Source: CALLQB01 sp036479275
GTDB lineage: Bacteria; Actinomycetota; Acidimicrobiia; Acidimicrobiales; SHLQ01
Length of the DNA: 7,691 nt
NCBI GenBank assembly: GCA_965524675.1
Contig: CBERPN010000214.1
Location: 1-7,691, forward strand
Direction: 5' to 3'
In this document: piece by piece, positions 6,395-7,691 of the stretch
How the letters are laid out: each line of letters begins with the position of its first letter
Numbering within the stretch: the first letter of the stretch is position 1
The notes under the pieces: model-generated
Seen by the model: the letters and a program-made list of their open reading frames with translations, nothing else
What the model was told of the DNA's origin: nothing
Database searches by the model: none
Program-made: the position numbers and the translations under genes

Positions 6395-7498
6395 ATGGCG
6401 ATGTCATACATCGTTCAACGCAACCAACACTTCTACGTCGTCGCCTACAACGGCCACGACCCCATCACCGGAACCGAACGACGCCGCTGGCATCGCTCCG
6501 GAGGCGAACGCTCCGCGGCCGAGGCTATCTAGCGGCGTCTCAACGCGGAACGGCCACCGACGCGGTGTGAACTAACACTTGGCGGGTTCATGTCGACGAC
6601 CTGGCTCGACTCCAAGGCCGTCCTCACCGATCACACCCCGGAACCGGTACCGGTGGATAATTGACCACAACATCTCGCCGCGAATCGGTTCGATCCGGCT
6701 CGACGCGCTTCGACCGGCGGACCTCGACTCGTGCTATCGAGACCTCATCGACAACGGCGGCCAAGACTGTGCTCGAAATCCACCGGGTGATCTCCAATTC
6801 TTTGGACCTGCCGGTCGATCGTCAACTCCTTGACACCAACCCTGCAAAACGGGCCCGGCCAACCCGTCGAGCCGCCCGCTCATCGGTCCCGGCGATCTGG
6901 ACCGCCTCCCAGCTCGGCGAGTTCCTTGAGGTGACCAAGACCAAGCGCCTCTACCCGGCGCTGCACCTCGTCGCCCACACCGGCATCCGTCGACGGAGAA
7001 CTCGCCGGACTGAATCGGGCCAACTTCGACACCGAGTCGGCGAGCCTATCGATAGTGCGCACACGACAAGTCACCTCTGGCGGGACCGTAGAAGCACCAG
7101 TCAAGACCCGCACAAGCCGGCGCCGCATCGACCTCGACTCGAACACGGTCGGCGTTCTCACGCGCTGGCGACGCCTTCTCCTCCGCGCGGACACCAACGT
7201 GGAGTCGACCACACCGATGTTCTTGAACCGGCACCACTCAGCACCATCGCCTGAGTAGTTCTCTCAGCTCTTCAATCGCTCCGTCGCGGCGACACAGTTG
7301 CCGCGGATCCGGTTTCATGATCTACGCCACACTCACGCTTCGCTGCTGATCGCCGCAGACGTTCCAATCAAGGTGGTGTCCGAACGTCTCGGCCACGCCC
7401 ATCCGGGGTTCACGATGCACACCTACCAACACTTGCTGCCCGGAATGGGCGCGGCCGCAGCCAACCAGTTCGCCAAGCTCATCAACGACAGCCGGTAG
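6395..7498 (+). pseudogene. Tyrosine recombinase (phage-type integrase), frameshifted
   Basis: The reconstructed protein is about 365 residues, the usual length for an actinobacterial tyrosine integrase. It starts at ATG 6395 or 6401 with an arm-binding N-terminus (I-V-Q-R-N...D-P-I-T-G...R-R-R-W), followed by a core-binding domain near 6570-6760 (R-Y-R-W-I-I-D-H-N; L-R-P-A-D-L-D). The catalytic residues are all readable: Arg in H-T-G-I-R-R-G-E-L (6976-7003), Lys in V-K-T-R-T, H-D-L-R-H-T-H (around 7318-7338), His in L-G-H-A, and Tyr in H-T-Y-Q-H-L-L. It is broken by TAG at 6530-6532 (where Gln would be expected), TAG at 7256-7258 (where Tyr would fit) and frame changes near 6640, 6760 and 6994. 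Active enzymes of this family join element and chromosome at an att site, and the gene points at a tRNA 3' end 139 bases away. Confidence 0.9.
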
Positions 7499-7591
7499 AC
7501 ATCTACCGAGCCGGACCTTGCGAAACCGCAGGTCAACGAGCTGGCGTCGATCCCGCCGGTAGACGACCCGGTAGATCGACGACTTCTACCG
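7491..7591. repeat. Cluster of five CGGTAGA heptamers
   Basis: CGGTAGA occurs at 7493-7499, 7557-7563 and 7569-7575, and its complement TCTACCG at 7502-7508 and 7585-7591. The first two members form a near-contiguous palindrome. GCCGGTAGAC is repeated exactly at 7491-7500 and 7555-7564. The cluster lies between the integrase end and the tRNA, where arm-type or accessory binding sites of integrases are often found. Only one other copy was noticed in the window (3574-3580). Confidence 0.65.
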
Positions 7592-7600
7592 ACAACGACA

Positions 7601-7631
7601 AAGGCCCGGAAACAGTTAGTTTCCGGGCCTT
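7601..7631 (-). terminator. Strong intrinsic terminator downstream of the tRNA gene
   Basis: AAGGCCCGGAAAC (7601-7613) and GTTTCCGGGCCTT (7619-7631) form a perfect 13-base stem with a five-base loop. On the minus strand the stem is followed by CCTTTGTCGTTGT, a T-rich tail, so it most likely ends the tRNA transcript. It could also stop the plus-strand integrase transcript, although the T tail on that side is poor. Confidence 0.85.
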
Positions 7632-7636
7632 CTGAG

Positions 7637-7691
7637 TGGTGGCGGGGGCAGGATTTGAACCTGCGACCTTCGGGTTATGAGCCCGTTGAGA
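7637..7691 (-). tRNA. Initiator tRNA-Met (CAU), 3' part; 5' part beyond the window
   Basis: The minus strand reads an anticodon loop CTCATAA (7681-7675) with anticodon CAT at 7679-7677. It is flanked by the three G-C pairs GGG/CCC that mark bacterial initiator tRNA. Next come the T arm GCAGG-TTCAAAT-CCTGC (7664-7648), a 7-base acceptor strand, discriminator A at 7640 and an encoded CCA at 7639-7637. The D arm and 5' acceptor strand lie past the right edge, so folding and the initiator-type mismatch at position 1-72 cannot be checked. It is a likely att site for the adjacent integrase. Confidence 0.93.

Noticed and set aside
5881..6411. 176-codon minus-strand open frame
   Set aside because: It lies largely antisense to the hydrolase, has no recognisable domain and no ribosome site, and is typical of GC-rich shadow frames.
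1..7691. A new defence or biosynthetic system
   Set aside because: The intact genes are common single-enzyme and regulator families with no shared operon, and the rest is gene debris; nothing supports a joint novel system.

Overview
The window reads as GC-rich actinobacterial DNA. A position near the Acidimicrobiia is my guess from codon use and from an MSMEG_1061-type PPOX protein; it is not shown. All intact genes are ordinary accessory or metabolic genes. Between them lie several gene fragments, and at the right edge a broken tyrosine recombinase sits beside an initiator tRNA gene. The simplest reading is an old, decaying integrative element or genomic island at a tRNA-fMet locus. I found no CRISPR array, no intact toxin-antitoxin pair and no recognisable new defence system.

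Left part (1-1061): a CDGSH-type iron-sulfur protein (minus strand, running off the left edge) is divergent from a MarR-family regulator. The space between them holds three copies of a TTGA-N4-TCAA palindrome that look like MarR operators over both promoters.

Middle (1062-4568): on the minus strand are a GT4-type glycosyltransferase, an apparent C-terminal remnant of a GNAT acetyltransferase whose stop overlaps the glycosyltransferase start (ATGA), an intact PPOX-class flavoprotein, and a GH5-like cellulase that keeps both catalytic glutamates but has lost its N-terminal half. Where the GH5 frame breaks (about 3957), the C-terminal tail of a TetR-like protein begins on the plus strand, so both genes appear to have lost their 5' ends at one junction. 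About 270 bases follow with no recognised gene, then an apparent C-terminal remnant of an XRE-type antitoxin or regulator.

Right part (4569-6143): an intact TetR regulator is divergent from an alpha/beta hydrolase. Two matching operator-like sequences (TTGACA-N3-CGTAAA) lie between them, one over a perfect -35 box, which suggests that the TetR protein controls both genes.

Right edge (6395-7691): the integrase pseudogene has two in-frame stops and three frame changes, all in the same direction, yet every catalytic residue of the family is still readable. Between its end and the tRNA are five copies of the heptamer CGGTAGA in both orientations, possible arm-type integrase sites. After these come a strong minus-strand terminator and the 3' part of an initiator tRNA-Met gene (CAU) with an encoded CCA end.
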